A DNA stretch of 64,000 nt from contig NW_017804653.1 in assembly GCF_001625305.1 (NCBI RefSeq), positions 700,264 to 764,263 of the forward strand. The letters run 5' to 3'. Source of the stretch: Branchiostoma belcheri. Its lineage: Eukaryota > Chordata > Leptocardii > Amphioxiformes > Branchiostomatidae. The number at the start of each line of letters is the position of its first letter. Position 1 is the first letter of the stretch. This document shows positions 34,557-62,821 of the stretch, piece after piece. The translations under genes were made by a program, and so were the position numbers. Under the pieces are notes generated by a model that saw only the letters and a program-made list of their open reading frames with translations, was not told where the DNA came from and made no database searches.

Positions 34557-35331
34557 ACTAAGACCCTGTTCACAGTGAAAAAATGGATCTGGATTGACTG
34601 CCGATCCCGATCAGAAATTCATCAATCCCGATTGACCCGCGCGTTCACACTGCTTTTTGCTGATCCGGATTGCCAGGGCATCACTCTCAGAAATGGATTG
34701 AGGTGTCACGAGCCTGCCATCTTGAACATGCCATAGCCGCTGCAACTCCGCCGTAAATTTTGCAAGAAAAGAACTCAGAAAGTTTGTACAGCCAGGAATC
34801 TTAGCGGAAATAAAGAGAACACCTCTTTGAACATGTTTGGGTGGCCAGGGTTTAGCTCCCGTTGCGTGAAGGCCGATATTTTTCGGGCTGTAACACTCGA
34901 TTCCACTGGCTCGCCATTCCACTTGAGTGTAACGTTGGGGCAGGGAGGTTGGGGTAAACATCTTTCTGCATATTTTCTATTCATAATTTTGATTGGCAAT
35001 GTATCCATAGCATTACACAACGTCCTTGTCACTGCATATTATAAGACCCGATCGTTAGTGGTAGTATTTGTGGTCAGTCTCACACTAGCGAACCCCGAAC
35101 CCAATCCACTTTGCGTTCACACTCAAGTTTACGCCCGATCCCGATCCGCCGCAAGTGTCTTGAACTACCTCCCCGAGGTGGATTACGCTTGGATCGGGAT
35201 CGGAGAAAATCAATCCCGATTGGAGCGTTCACACTGCGAAAACCGATCCGGATTGACTTCATTTGCATAATTTTGATCCCGATCGGCGGCCGATCCGGAT
35301 CGACAAGTTTCACTGTGAACGGGGTGTAAGT
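34557..35331. repeat. Foldback element rich in GATCCCGATC motifs, about 775 bp
   Basis: Ends accctgttcacagtgaa and ttcactgtgaacggggt are inverted copies. Inside both ends, gatcccgatc, gatccggattgac and cgttcacactg recur in clusters. Two predicted frames inside it are low-complexity by-products of these repeats. Confidence 0.8.
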
Positions 35332-35556
35332 GTTAATGTTTACTGTGGGAGAGATGTATGCATGTGCACTCAAGATTTAGCACTTTTTGTTACCTGACAA
35401 TACTGATTTTCAACTAAATAATGCAATGATTTCAAATTGACATATGACAACCCAAAATGCAAAATTCACAAAGTTACTACGGACGAAGATGGTAGTAATA
35501 ATCCAGATGATGCAGAGACTTAAAGTAAGGATGGACAAAAATGTAAAGCCTTAACT

Positions 35557-35929
35557 AAACTAAGGAAAAAAATGTTGTTTCCTGTTTCCTGACCAACCCT
35601 AGAAAAAGCTGCTGACCCTAGCCCTTTCTTGGGTGAACCCCTTCAAGGGACATGTATTTTTCAAGCTGATTGATCATTTCTAGCTACATGATCTCACACC
35701 TGAGTGATGAAACGTTGTGCAATTGATTTACCAACATTGGCATTGAAAATAGAAGTGTTCCCTACTAGTACTTTCATTGATAAACTGTATTGTATTTTAT
35801 TATTAAGTTGGATCACGAAAAATCACAAAAGTCTAATAGAAAAAAGGAAGAAAAAAATCCCTACCTACAGACCCAAATTTTTGAAGGACTGAAGCAGGAA
35901 ACACAACATTTCTTTTCTAGACCTAAGTC
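35557..35929. repeat. Inverted-repeat element (family D, short copy)
   Basis: Starts aaactaaggaaaaaaatgtt and ends aacacaacatttcttttctagacct. Same termini as 32497-34292 but with most of the interior missing, as expected for an internally deleted derivative. Confidence 0.75.
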
Positions 35930-36156
35930 AACTAATTATGATTCCAAATCATCCTTTTTGAAATAAAAAAAAAAACAATTTTGTAATTCTTCAGAGATAG
36001 CACTAGTTGACATACTCAAGAAGTACACATGTATCACTTTGAAACTTTATTCATACACCTTCTTGCAGACAATAAGTCTGAATTGGCAGGCATTTACAAT
36101 GAAATAGGTTAAAAACGCTCAGCAGTTAAAAATAGATAATCAAATTCAGTTTAAAA

Positions 36157-36945
36157 TCAATAAATATAAATGTGATAAAAGTTGTATAGTCTTCTAAATA
36201 TATTACAATTCATGAGGCCACGTCGGTATTTACAGATTGTCAGTTGAAGTGTTTGTTCAGCAAGTTTGTCATGTAAGGTATCGCAGAGATGTTCTACAGA
36301 TGGGAGTGTCCAGTTTATTAGCGCTATGTGTTTTCTGCCGGATATCTGTTTCCGGGGTGGGGGTAACCAGTCACAGAATTCAGAGTTGAGGAGTTTCTTG
36401 GTGAAGGTGAGGCATAGGTGAGTATGCCGTTCTGCCAAGGAGTCAAGGTTCAGTGTAGACAGTGCTGTGGTGTAGTCCGTGTAACTGTGTGCCCAGAATG
36501 ATTCTGCATGCTCGTTTTTGTTGTCGTTCTAGTCTTGCGGACTGTGTACAGGTTAGGGCCGGGTGCCACACCGGTGCCGCGTATTCCATTATGATAGTGG
36601 GTCTGACGTACATGATATAGACAGTTGTGAGGTCTTGTGTTAAGTGACTCCAAACCTCTTCAGTCGGTGTAACAGTTTTTTGTTTGATGCGCTGATCATG
36701 TTATCTACTTGTATGTCCCATTTGAGGTCACTCTGTATTGTCACTCCCAGAACTTTGATGTGAACAACTGTCTCAAGTGTCTGTCCGTCAATGAGGAGTG
36801 GTTCAGTCCTAGCAAAACTCTGATGTGGAGTGCTTTGCACTTTCGGGAGTTCATCTTCATTTTGTGTTTTGTGACCCAGGTGCTAAGGTTGTCAAGGGAA
36901 GTTTGTAGTGAACATTGTGGCATGTGACGTATCGAGAAGAGCACA
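36157..36945 (-). mobile_element. Decayed CR1/L2-like non-LTR retrotransposon 3' end
   Basis: On the - strand, frames broken by a shift near 36653 and a stop near 36437 read in order: L-D-N-L-S-T-W-V-T-K-H-K-M-K-M-N, K-V-L-G-V-T-I-Q-S-D-L-K-W, Y-V-R-P-T-I-I-M-E-Y-A-A-P-V-W, and A-R-L-E-R-Q-Q-K-R-A-C-R-I-I-L-G. These are standard landmarks of the reverse-transcriptase thumb/connection region of CR1- and L2-like elements. Only the C-terminal part is present. Confidence 0.85.
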
Positions 36946-38362
36946 TGGCATTTCCCGCCAGCTGTACGCCTTCATTTAACCTGCTGCGGCCCATTGCCGC
37001 TCTTTGATCATTGTATTCGTAGCACGGTTTCCCAATGCAATTGAGCTCAGACATGACGTCACACGCCCCAATTTGTGCCGAGCACAGGCTGAGAAGGGAT
37101 GATGTGTCTAATTTTTCCAGTGATGATCATATTTTTATTGGGAAAACTTGGCAGGGTTACAGTAATACGCCATCTTCGACTGCAGAACAAAATGGCAAAT
37201 ATTCACGTTCTTGTACATGATATTACAATAAACGGGCGATTTTAAAGCAACTTTTGTGGACCGATTTCTATTGTTTTCTAGCAATGGCAATATGAAAATA
37301 TAGCTATGTGTTTTATGTGGCTATAAAACAAAATTATTGATTTTTCCTCGTTAGGTTGATATTTTAATTTAACAGTTGAAGATGTGCTCGTTCAAATGGT
37401 GTGATCATAGTAATTCGTATTGTTCTCATTATTGTCGTACCATCCCTGCTTTTTTGAGGATCTATCAGTTCTTGAGGAAGAAGAGAATGACTCTAAGTTT
37501 GGGTATAATTTTCGTAGCGATCAGGTTTTCTTCATATTACTAGTACCAAACCTCCTTGTTAGTACATCTTGGGTTGTCACATTTCTCCCATTTTGGTCAA
37601 TTTATTTTGGTTGACCTACCGACTTGTATTTGCCGTAAGTTTGTAACAGTTTCTTGACAGTACTAGTTGCCGTTCATTGTAGGATTATACTGCAAAATTA
37701 CAGAATATGTTCAATCCTTAGACTATTTTTTCAGGCTGTAGAAAATATAAAATTAAAATGACACACACAAATGCAACTCAACCATCTGCAGCAAAGTTTC
37801 ACTTTGATATGATAGATCAACGCCCCAGTATACTCCTTTTCCTCTTCTATCATTTCAAAACCGTCCTCAAAATTGCTAAAATCAAAAAGTTTCCATAGAA
37901 ATTTGTGTCAGGCTGTGCCATGTTGAAAATAACAGGCCTGGGATAACAATTAAGGGAAGATGCCAGCGTGCCTGCATGGGATTCATGGATCAGGAATTAG
38001 ATTTTCACACCTGCTACGAACATCACTGAAATAAACTAATACCGTGCTATTTCTCCTTGCTTTTACCTTCCTGATATAATAAAGAAGACAGCAGATATTA
38101 TGTAAATGAATGCCTAATTTGCACGTGAAAATACTATAATTATTTTATACTTAACGTATTTCTAAGCGATAGAAAGATCCCAAAGTTTACTTAAATTACT
38201 GTGAAGCTTAATGAGTTACTGTTATTAAGTAGTTGTATATAATCTGTTCTCCACACAACAAGCTAACCCAGTAATTAGAGCGATTAAACCTACTAGAAGA
38301 TCACTAGAATGGTTTTCATAAAGCAAGGACCTGCATTGACCACATTTACCACGTGCTCAAAT
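36946..38362. other. Intergenic, nothing recognised
   Basis: No gene, repeat family or strong motif that I can support. Base composition is ordinary for the window. Confidence 0.5.
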
Positions 38363-39062
38363 AAGGCCATGTTGATTTGATAATATGGATGACATCCTCT
38401 GGGAACCCCAAAATCCTCGGCAGACTCCAAATCTAATGCGAGCAGGCGGAAAAGACGGGCAAAAAAAACAAGATTCCTACATTTTCAAATTTTGACAACA
38501 TAAACCTTGTTAAACAAGAAATGATACCTATATTGTGCTAAGTTTACTGCCAACTATCATACCGGTAACATCCATTTGTCACTGAAACAACTTTGGAAAA
38601 TAAAAGTTTTCAATCATTGAAGAAATGGTTTTGATTCAGTGGGTACATATAAAGGGAATGGAATACTTCACGGCATCAAAGTAAAAGACAAAACAATAAA
38701 TCAAAGCCTTCTGAGAAGGCTTTGATTTATTGTTTTGTCTTTTACTTTGATGTCGTGAAGTATTCCATTCCCTTTGACTTGTCTCCCCCCTCTTCAAATT
38801 TATCTCTCATCCATGTTACAGCATGGCAAGACATGCCATTTTGCCCATTTTCAGCATGTTGACCACTGTCAGGGGGCAACAAAATTTCTTTTTTTCCAAA
38901 ATCAGGCAAAAATTAATGCTGTGGTCTTACCGGTATGACAAATATTTGCTCATCCTGCAGCTACCTTGTTCTTTATTTTTAGTATGGTTGAAAGCTTTTT
39001 TTTTTAAAACAAAAAGTCATGTGCGCACGGAAATCATTCATACAATTAAATCAACATGGCCT
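38363..39062. repeat. Inverted-repeat element (family A, copy 2, about 700 bp)
   Basis: Termini aaggccatgttgatttgata and its complement match copy 1 at 30-412. Near-terminal blocks gatgacatcctctgggaacc and catgtgcgcacg also match. It carries an inserted near-perfect hairpin at 38651-38775. Confidence 0.85.
38651..38775. repeat. Near-perfect 62-bp-arm hairpin
   Basis: The left arm from aaagggaatggaatacttca to tcaaagccttct is mirrored by the right arm ending gaagtattccattcccttt. I see one mismatch (cggcatc against gatgtcg) and essentially no loop. It would form a cruciform or a long double-stranded RNA if transcribed. Confidence 0.9.
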
Positions 39063-39793
39063 AATTATCACAAAATTGATTGCCCACTGATTTACGGCTT
39101 TTGCTTTAGTTTCAACTACATGTAAGGTTCAAAACAAAAAGTACAAACCCGTTGCTATGGCAATAAATTAATACGGTATATTTGAAAAAGCTACAAAGTA
39201 ACTGTTCATCGTTGAACACAATGATATCCACTTTAAGGCTGGGAATGCTTCCTTACGTTTTAATTTCAATTCAATTTTTAACCTCTAAATGTTAACAGAC
39301 AAAGTAATTTTACCTACTTTGCTATAATAGTATGTTTAAATGCTTTGTACAAACTTCTAATCCAAAGTTCGACTCTGATTTAGTCTCTTGTTAAAGGAGC
39401 CTTAAGTGTTAAGATAAACCACAGTCAGGAATATTTGATATATGTATAGCAGCATAATTTGCGAAAACAGAGGGCATTCCACAAAGATTTTATTGGGATA
39501 ATGTGAGTTACAAGACATTGTACATATAATCATTCAGTACAATTTTGCCTGTGATGGAGTGGATTTTAGGGAAAATACTTTTGGTCACACAATGATGGTT
39601 GGAAATATGTGCTATTTCTTTACAGAAAATGGAAAAGGCAATGGTGTGCTTTCTTTCTGTAGAGTGAAATGTACTACAGGTACTATAGCTGTGTGTGTCA
39701 TTTGCAACGGAGGAATCAGCGAAACAAAAATTTGTCTAGTCTTTACGCAAGGATTATATATACTCTGAAGTTGTTTACTACTTTAGATGTTAA

Positions 39794-40050
39794 GCCACAG
39801 TAAGAGGTCCAGCAGGTATGGCCTTGACAGTGGGTCAGGAATTATTTCCTGGTCCCGATGGTCTCTGCAAAAGATTTTCCAAGTTAAAAGTAGTAATTTC
39901 ACAGATAGACAGGCTTTAGATGTCACCGTGAGAGGTCCAGTGAGCAGCAGGTATGGCCTTGACAGTGGGTCAGGATCTCTTTCCTGGTCCCGGAGGTCTC
40001 TGCAAAAGATAGAATACGAGGATTATGTACTCTCTAGTGACTTTCTAAGA
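39794..40050. repeat. Tandem duplication, two copies of about 150 bp
   Basis: Both copies contain agaggtccag, caggtatggccttgacagtg, ggtcagga, tcctggtcccg and ggtctctgcaaaagat. The + frame gives a repeated R-Y-G-L-D-S-G-S-G-x-x-S-W-S-R motif, but neither composition nor context supports a protein. Confidence 0.7.
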
Positions 40051-40083
40051 TAAAAGTAGTCATTTCACAGGTTGTTGTAGGCA

Positions 40084-40246
40084 CACTTTATGCACACATT
40101 TTTTGCGACGGTGGGAACGCCGTGTGAAGAGAGTTCCTGACAGCGTAGCCCCGCTTCCGTCAAATTTTCTGCCGAGAAGTTTGGGACTACGCTGGCATGA
40201 ATTCTCTTTACATTTCCCGCTGTCTCAAAAATCTGCGTATAAAGTG
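40084..40246. repeat. Short inverted-repeat element, about 163 bp
   Basis: cactttatgcacacattttt and its diverged complement (aaaaatctgcgtataaagtg) form the ends. Inner arms ctgacagcgtag and ctacgctggcatg also pair. Confidence 0.7.
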
Positions 40247-40429
40247 GGAGGTAGAGTTGACACGTTGAATTAAGCTTTTTACTTGAAATGAAGCCTGCAT
40301 GTAAGTTTCACAAAGTTGGTTTAAAAGTAAACAGTTTCAAAAAGTAAAGTTTTAAGTCTGACATAGGTAGGCAGTTTAGGGAAAGAACTTTTGAGTGAAT
40401 CTTTGAGGAAATAGTGGGTGTAGTTTTGT

Positions 40430-41180
40430 ATCGCTGATTCCTTTGTCAGTCAAATTTTGCCGCCAAAAAAAACCCACTAGGGAGCCACACCTGCTTAATT
40501 AATTGGATTAAGATTTTCCCGCCAAAAAACTTAGTATATGGGCCACTCTAACCTTGAACTTGTGCCCCCCCTCCCCACTCTTCCTGCCCCCCCTCCCCAC
40601 TCTCAACTTCACACAGAATGTTAGTTACACTGTTCCAACACTTCTTTGTACATGTAACTTCTCATGTAGTCACCACACTCTGCTACCCAAACACTTGGTT
40701 AATCGAGTGCAGTTTTTCCACAAGACTTCACAATAATCTCTCACTCTCCTGGTCAGTCAAATGCACTGGTATACTGATGTTTCGAAGCATCAATGTCTCC
40801 CGAAAAGACATTCCACGAGGAGTACACTTAGTGCATTGACCGACAAGGAGAGNNNNNNNNNNNNNNNNNNNNGAGATTATTGTGAAGTCTTGTGGAAAAA
40901 CTGCACTCGATTAACCAAGTGTTTGGGTAGCAGAGTGTGGTGACTACATGAGAAGTTACATGTACAAAGAAGTGTTGGAACAGTGTAACTAACATACTGT
41001 GTGAAGTTGAGAGTGGGGAGGGGGGCAGGAAGAGTGGGGAGGGGGGGCACAAGTTCAAGGTTAGAGTGGCCCATATACTAAGTTTTTTGGCGGGAAAATC
41101 TTAATCCAATTAATTAAGCAGGTGTGGCTCCCTGTTTTTTTGGGGGGGGGCGGGAAAATTGACTCAAAAAGCGATTCAGC
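40430..41180. repeat. Large inverted repeat flanking the assembly gap
   Basis: Left arm about 40430-40745 and right arm about 40873-41180 are near-identical reverse complements, for example ggagccacacctgcttaatt versus aattaagcaggtgtggctcc. The short spacer contains the 20-N run at 40853-40872. It is either a long-arm foldback element or an assembly fold-over at a hairpin. Confidence 0.85.
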
Positions 41181-41204
41181 ATGGAATTAAAATGTAGCCG
41201 GCAG

Positions 41205-41570
41205 AATTTAAGTGTAAAGGCCCAAATAAAGCAACAGTTTTGGAGCAATTTGGCATTAAACTATACAATACGAATACTAACTACATGGCCAGCTAAGGGA
41301 AGGTTTTTTGGCGGGTGAATTTTAGTGTAAAGGTCCAAAGCAACAATTTTTGGGCAATGTGGTATTAAAGCGGTCCGCTATGCAAAAGTTTTTTGGCTGG
41401 AGAATTTCAAACAACGGGTTCACAGAATTTGAGTAAAGGTCCAAAGCAACAAATTTTTCAGTGAGCTTGAGTTCAGGATAACAACGTAAAATCAAAGCAG
41501 GCGGGAGAATTTAAGTGTAAAATTCCAAAGTGACAATTTTTGGGCAATTTGGCATTCAATGCCGTGGAAT
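41205..41570. repeat. Tandem repeat, about 100-bp unit, four imperfect copies
   Basis: Each unit carries gaattt(a/t)agtgtaaaggtcc, aaagcaacaatttttgggca and atttggcattaaa-like blocks. Adjacent to the gap-spanning inverted repeat, which shares ttggcgggaaaatt. Confidence 0.75.
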
Positions 41571-42065
41571 TAAAGCCACCAGCTCCTTAAGGAAAAAAGG
41601 CTGGGCAAGAGAGAAATGTGAGTGCAAGTGTGTGGAGTGTTGTCTTGTGTTAATAAAGAAAACATACTCACACCTCCCCATCTTCTTTCACACAGGTTGA
41701 GATCTGCCGACCAAAGTCTCACTGCTCCTGCTACAAGCCAGTCTCCGGATCATCCACACCGTCTTCAAGATGATAGAAAAACAAAAGTTAGTGTATTGAA
41801 TCAATTGTTAGCTTTGAATCAAAACTAATTTGTGTTGGTAAAATCAAGAGTTGTACAGTTTAAGCTTTGCTCCAAAACAACAAAGGGAACTCACCATAAA
41901 TTTTCACTCCAGAAGTTGGTGGCAGGAAGACAAAAGCTTCTGACATCATGCTTCCAACTTCTGGAGCACACAAAAGACAGGCAACAATATGCTGCCTGTC
42001 TACACTAGTTTTTCGCACAAATGAACTTAAGAGTCTGACTTACTTGTGGAAAGCCTTTGTTTCTC

Positions 42066-42179
42066 CTCAGTGACATGTGCAGTCAACAGGTTTGCTGAGG
42101 AGTCGTCGGTCATCACAGGTTTCTCCCGGTCAACTGGCTTGGTCAGGACAGCTGACCCTCAGGACATGCTACTAGTATG
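42066..42179. other. Possible exon of unknown strand
   Basis: On + a strong acceptor (tttgtttctcctcag at 42065-42071) precedes an open frame ending TGA at 42179. On - the same DNA is open (T-K-P-V-D-R-E-K-P-V-M-T-D-D) up to a GTAAGT donor at about 42045. Both cannot be right. Another possible + exon is 41697-41785. No family recognised. Confidence 0.2.
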
Positions 42180-42511
42180 ATAATAAATACAACAGTGTCA
42201 AGCAAAAAACATCTCTAGTCAACACTGAATGACCATGAAAGATGGTAACCTTGCATAGTATTTGTATTCCTTCGCTTGAATAAGATGTAGACAGTATTTA
42301 GGCCAAGAAAGTGTTTGACATGTGATACTGGTGGTCTATTATGCCCAGGAGTTCTTAACAATTAAGTTAAGAAATAAACATGCAAGTTGTAAAACATTGT
42401 CTCGCCTTTTTAATTAACTGGTTTTAAGTAACAAGAAGCCACTGTTACAAGTTGACTGTGCCCCTGGCCAAAATCACAGTACCAGTATATTATAACTCCT
42501 TTGGTGTAATT

Positions 42512-42733
42512 TAGTAAAATAGCTAGTCGGCACAAGCTGGCGCCATCTTGGATATAGTCGGGAATGTCCGCTACCGCCGTCGGGAACGCTCGGTAGCGTC
42601 ACGATTACCGAAGCCCGACCGAAAGCTCTCCGATTATAACCGGAAAGGCTACCGAGCGTTCCCGACGGCGGTAGCGGACATTCCCGACTATATCCAAGAT
42701 GGCGCCAGCTTGTGCCGACTAGCTATTTTACTA
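42512..42733. repeat. Perfect palindrome with 86-bp arms and 50-bp loop
   Basis: Left arm 42512-42597 (from tagtaaaatagctagtcgg) and right arm 42648-42733 are exact reverse complements by eye, around a 50-nt loop. Both arms contain ccaagatggcgcc, a YY1-like motif. The 72-residue frame running through it is a by-product of the palindrome. Confidence 0.9.
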
Positions 42734-43229
42734 CTTTTCTGTCGCGCTGTGGAATATTTAGGCTGATCTAAACATCGGCAACCCGGCCAATTGTGGAGTT
42801 ATATTGTAGGGAAGCTCGGGACAGCAAAAAACCGGGTCAAAAACGGAGCATCGAGCAGCCAACGGGAAATGTGCAGTTCTGCCAATGGATCTTTCCACGA
42901 CTATTGCTGAGGGTAATGCAATGTAAGCCTGAATCAATAGTCGCCACGGCTAGGTATGCCCAAAACTAAATAATCCATGCAATACTCAATGGTTCGAAAC
43001 GGAATCCAGAATCATTATTAAAAAGGATTCACATCGGTTTTGGGGTTCCCAAAAAAAGGGTGACCTACCTCCAATTTTGGATGCACAAAAAAGCACATGC
43101 ACCCAGTATTTCAAGTCCTAGGATGAAGCCTTGTTTACGCGAAATTTTTGGCGGGAGTTTTCAATTTGAATAATTTTGCACACGTGCGGTACATTCCATC
43201 AGGTGTTCTCCCGCCAAATTTGACACCAC

Positions 43230-43515
43230 GTGGGTGGAAATTTCCAACAAAGAAAACGTGTTTTTAACAGTTTTTCTCCACAGAAATTGTCCCATACCAT
43301 AGCTTCTCCCAAAAAAATTGTACTACTCAAAAGAGACGAAATATATCCAGCGTTCTCCGTGTCGTGAAAACTACTTCTTACTTACAAGATGCGGGGGAAA
43401 TTTCCAACGAAGCAAAACGTGTTTCTGACAGTTTTCCAGCACGTAAGTTAGCCCATAGCTTCTCAAAATGTCACTCAACAGGGAAGAAATACAGTCAACG
43501 TTTTCCAAAGACATG
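43230..43515. repeat. Tandem duplication, two copies of about 150 bp
   Basis: Copies share ggaaatttccaac(a/g)aag, aaaacgtgttt(t/c)t(a/g)acag and catagcttctc. The separating DNA and the second copy lead into a GC-richer segment with a canonical NRF1 motif. Confidence 0.6.
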
Positions 43516-43751
43516 CTATCGAAGAGAACAGCTTCCCTATACTAGTATGTGGCCAAGTAGAAAATGGCCGGCTCATGAAACCAACTACGACATAGCACAT
43601 AGGAGAAAAAGTTGTAAAAAAAACACTCACACGCCACTTTGCTCCGTGTGTTTGCATGAAATATTACCGCTAACATCACAAAAACTTCCTACAGGTTTGT
43701 GGGAAATACAAACATATACATCCAAGGCATAGTTTCTTATCTTTACCTCAT

Positions 43752-44060
43752 AAGAACGAGTCGTCTCATCAGCACCACGCCGTCTCAGTTCCCGCCATGA
43801 CAGTCGTTCTTCTCCAAACTTCGTCCGGTCAGGAAATACTCAGTTTCTCCCTCAAACATCCACAGAACGGCATAAATCCACCTTGGAAACGTTCCTTAGG
43901 CTCACTGCACACTTCAAGTCGGATAAGTTGCTGACAAAAAGCCGAAAATTTACCGTAAATGTTGGGGGAACGGGGAACATCCGCAGAAGCGTCCACACCA
44001 CACGACAGCGTGCGTCAAATAGCTGCGCATGCGCACCACCCGGTCGGACGGACCGTACCA
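43752..44060 (-). promoter_or_regulatory. Candidate minus-strand promoter and first exon
   Basis: TGCGCATGCGCA at 44024-44035 is a full NRF1-type palindrome in a locally CpG-richer stretch. Downstream on the - strand lies an open segment (E-E-R-L-S-W-R-E-L-R-R-R-G-A-D-E-T-T-R-S-Y-E) ending at a GAG|gtaaag donor at 43751. No further convincing exon of that transcript was found. Confidence 0.3.
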
Positions 44061-44094
44061 TTGCATCACACAGGGGTGAAAAGCTGCTGTTAGT

Positions 44095-44770
44095 ATTATT
44101 ACCTCCGTCATGGAGGCTATGTTTTCGGTAGCGTTAGTCTGTTTTCTTTGTCTGTGAACAGCATAACTTAAGAAGGTATGAATGGAGTTAAATTATATTC
44201 GGTGTGTGGATAGAGTGGCCTCAAATCTGGAGATTTCGGGTCCCCTAGGGACTCTCCTTGGTACTGAAGCAGCACTTCCGGTTGTTGTGTCTTCTGTTCT
44301 GAACATGCCATGGTCATAATTTTTCACTTTTAAGAAGCTTTTGGGCAAGAAGAAACATAAGTTTCGTTCCCCTAGCAGCTTTCATTGGAAGTGCAACGAT
44401 GACACATTAATTATGCTAATTGGGGCCTTACTGGGGTATTACATAAATAATAAGTTTATATCTGCTGACTGAGAATGGCAGGACTTTCTAACTCATGACA
44501 TATGTAACTTGGATGAAGGGGAAATCATCAGATATAAATTGTGCAATTAAATCAAGACCTCATTTGTAATAATTAATAGCAAATTTCTGTAATACCTTAC
44601 TGGTATATGATGGGAATTTAATACCCCGAAGGTTTGTTACTTAGGTGTAGATGAAAATTTTCATACAATTATGAATTATGCTAATTAGGGCTTAATTTGC
44701 ATAATTATTCCGGAAAATTTGTATTTGCTGGTAAGTTGGTAACTGAACAAAGGGACTCTTCTTACACAAC
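44095..44770. repeat. Repeat starting ttattacctccgtcatggag
   Basis: The opening block cctccgtcatggaggctatg-ttttcggt followed by gtctgttttctttgtctgtgaacagcataac resembles an interspersed repeat I recall from several marine invertebrate genomes; I am not certain of its name. The AT-rich remainder carries two related ctaattrgggc blocks. Confidence 0.45.
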
Positions 44771-44859
44771 CAAGTGTTTTATCATAGATACAGTTCCCTG
44801 CATGTAACCGTGTAGATAGCAGCTACACCTGTGCTGTGCAATGTGAACCGGTCAGAATT

Positions 44860-44905
44860 GCCCTGAGGAAGGTGACAGATGGTCACTGAAACGTCTTGAA
44901 GGCAT
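44860..44905. repeat. Fragment of the gacgtttcgatgaccgtctg repeat
   Basis: ccctgaggaaggtgacagat-ggtcactgaaacgtc is the reverse-complement counterpart of the core at 11695-11735 and 20310-20360. Confidence 0.65.
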
Positions 44906-45137
44906 CAGCTTGTCCATATATATCCGCACAATGGTGGTGGTTATGCTTGTTGTCCCTGTCCTTAGTGCTGAATTTTTGGTGTTCTTTGTGTTTGTGTGTG
45001 TGTTTCTGTACTTGCATGTGTACTGCAGCACTTACAATATCATATTGAATTGGACATGTGTGAAGGGATTTCTCCACACTTTAGCTCAGTGATAGGAAAG
45101 ATGGACAGAAAAACAGACACTTTCAATATCAACATAT

Positions 45138-45143
45138 TTTATT
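45138..45143 (-). terminator. Candidate poly(A) signal of the DUSP gene
   Basis: TTTATT on + reads AATAAA on -. It lies about 810 nt beyond the DUSP stop codon, giving a plausible 3' UTR with no competing gene between. Confidence 0.4.
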
Positions 45144-45952
45144 ACACAAAACATTGTCTAGTAGCTCAGTACATCTATAACATTTGTAATGGTAGCCAGA
45201 TTAGATCAAAATGACCCTTGTAATACAAATGTAATCCATTAAGTTTTGCCTTCATGATTAAGTGATAAAAGAACAAATTAATATGAAATGGTGACATGCC
45301 AACTTTTGATGTGCATACACCATTAGAAATAGCAACTGCAGTTTTTGTACCATGGAGTCTCAAACATGGTTTTACCAAATTAAGAGTTTCTTGCAAAGAG
45401 TAGAGAAGTCTTTTCTTGTGCATTTTAGCATGAATCTACAAATGTATATATTACTAAAGAAAAATCCACATACAGAAGCCCCTTTACGACTTCAGAAAAG
45501 CTGCTATCACAAATGTTACATCAAGAATAAAGGAAACAAAACGCTTTGAAATACAGGGGATAGTGACACAACAGGAACACTATCACCTGTCAAAGTAATG
45601 TCAATGTAAAGATAACTTATTCTTGAAACTAGACCTACATGTATGTGCAAACAAAAACATGAACTAACATTCAAATTTTTGACATAGCAATGATATCAGG
45701 TAAAATGAAATGTATGAAGCAAAATGTATGGAAAAAAAGATAAAACCTTTAGTTTAAATCCTTCGTGCTAAGGTCTTCTTTACTGAACAATGACACAATG
45801 TACACAATGTACAAATTACAGATCAAGTTACTTATAATGTAGTAGACCACATCTAAAGAATGATCAGTGGTGGTCAACTGGCATTACTACACTGAGGATG
45901 AACTGAACTGAACCAAACAGAACTGAACAGTGATGGCACAGCTGTAGAAACC

Positions 45953-62821
<16,869 letters not shown>

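Noticed and set aside
34827-35270. 147-residue open frame, the longest in the intergenic part
   Set aside because: Falls inside the foldback element with GATCCCGATC clusters; overlapping frames on the other strand are equally open and no family is recognisable.
39787-40053. 88-residue frame with a repeated R-Y-G-L-D-S-G-S-G motif
   Set aside because: Produced by a DNA-level tandem duplication; no start context, splice structure or homologue supports a protein.
40761-41058. Frames crossing the N run
   Set aside because: They read through unknown bases and repeat the same peptide from both inverted arms.
42548-42766. 72-residue open frame
   Set aside because: Lies wholly in the perfect palindrome; its openness follows from the inverted sequence and the composition is not protein-like.
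43364-43732. 122-residue plus-strand frame
   Set aside because: Spans one copy of a local tandem duplication; unusual composition and no recognisable domain.
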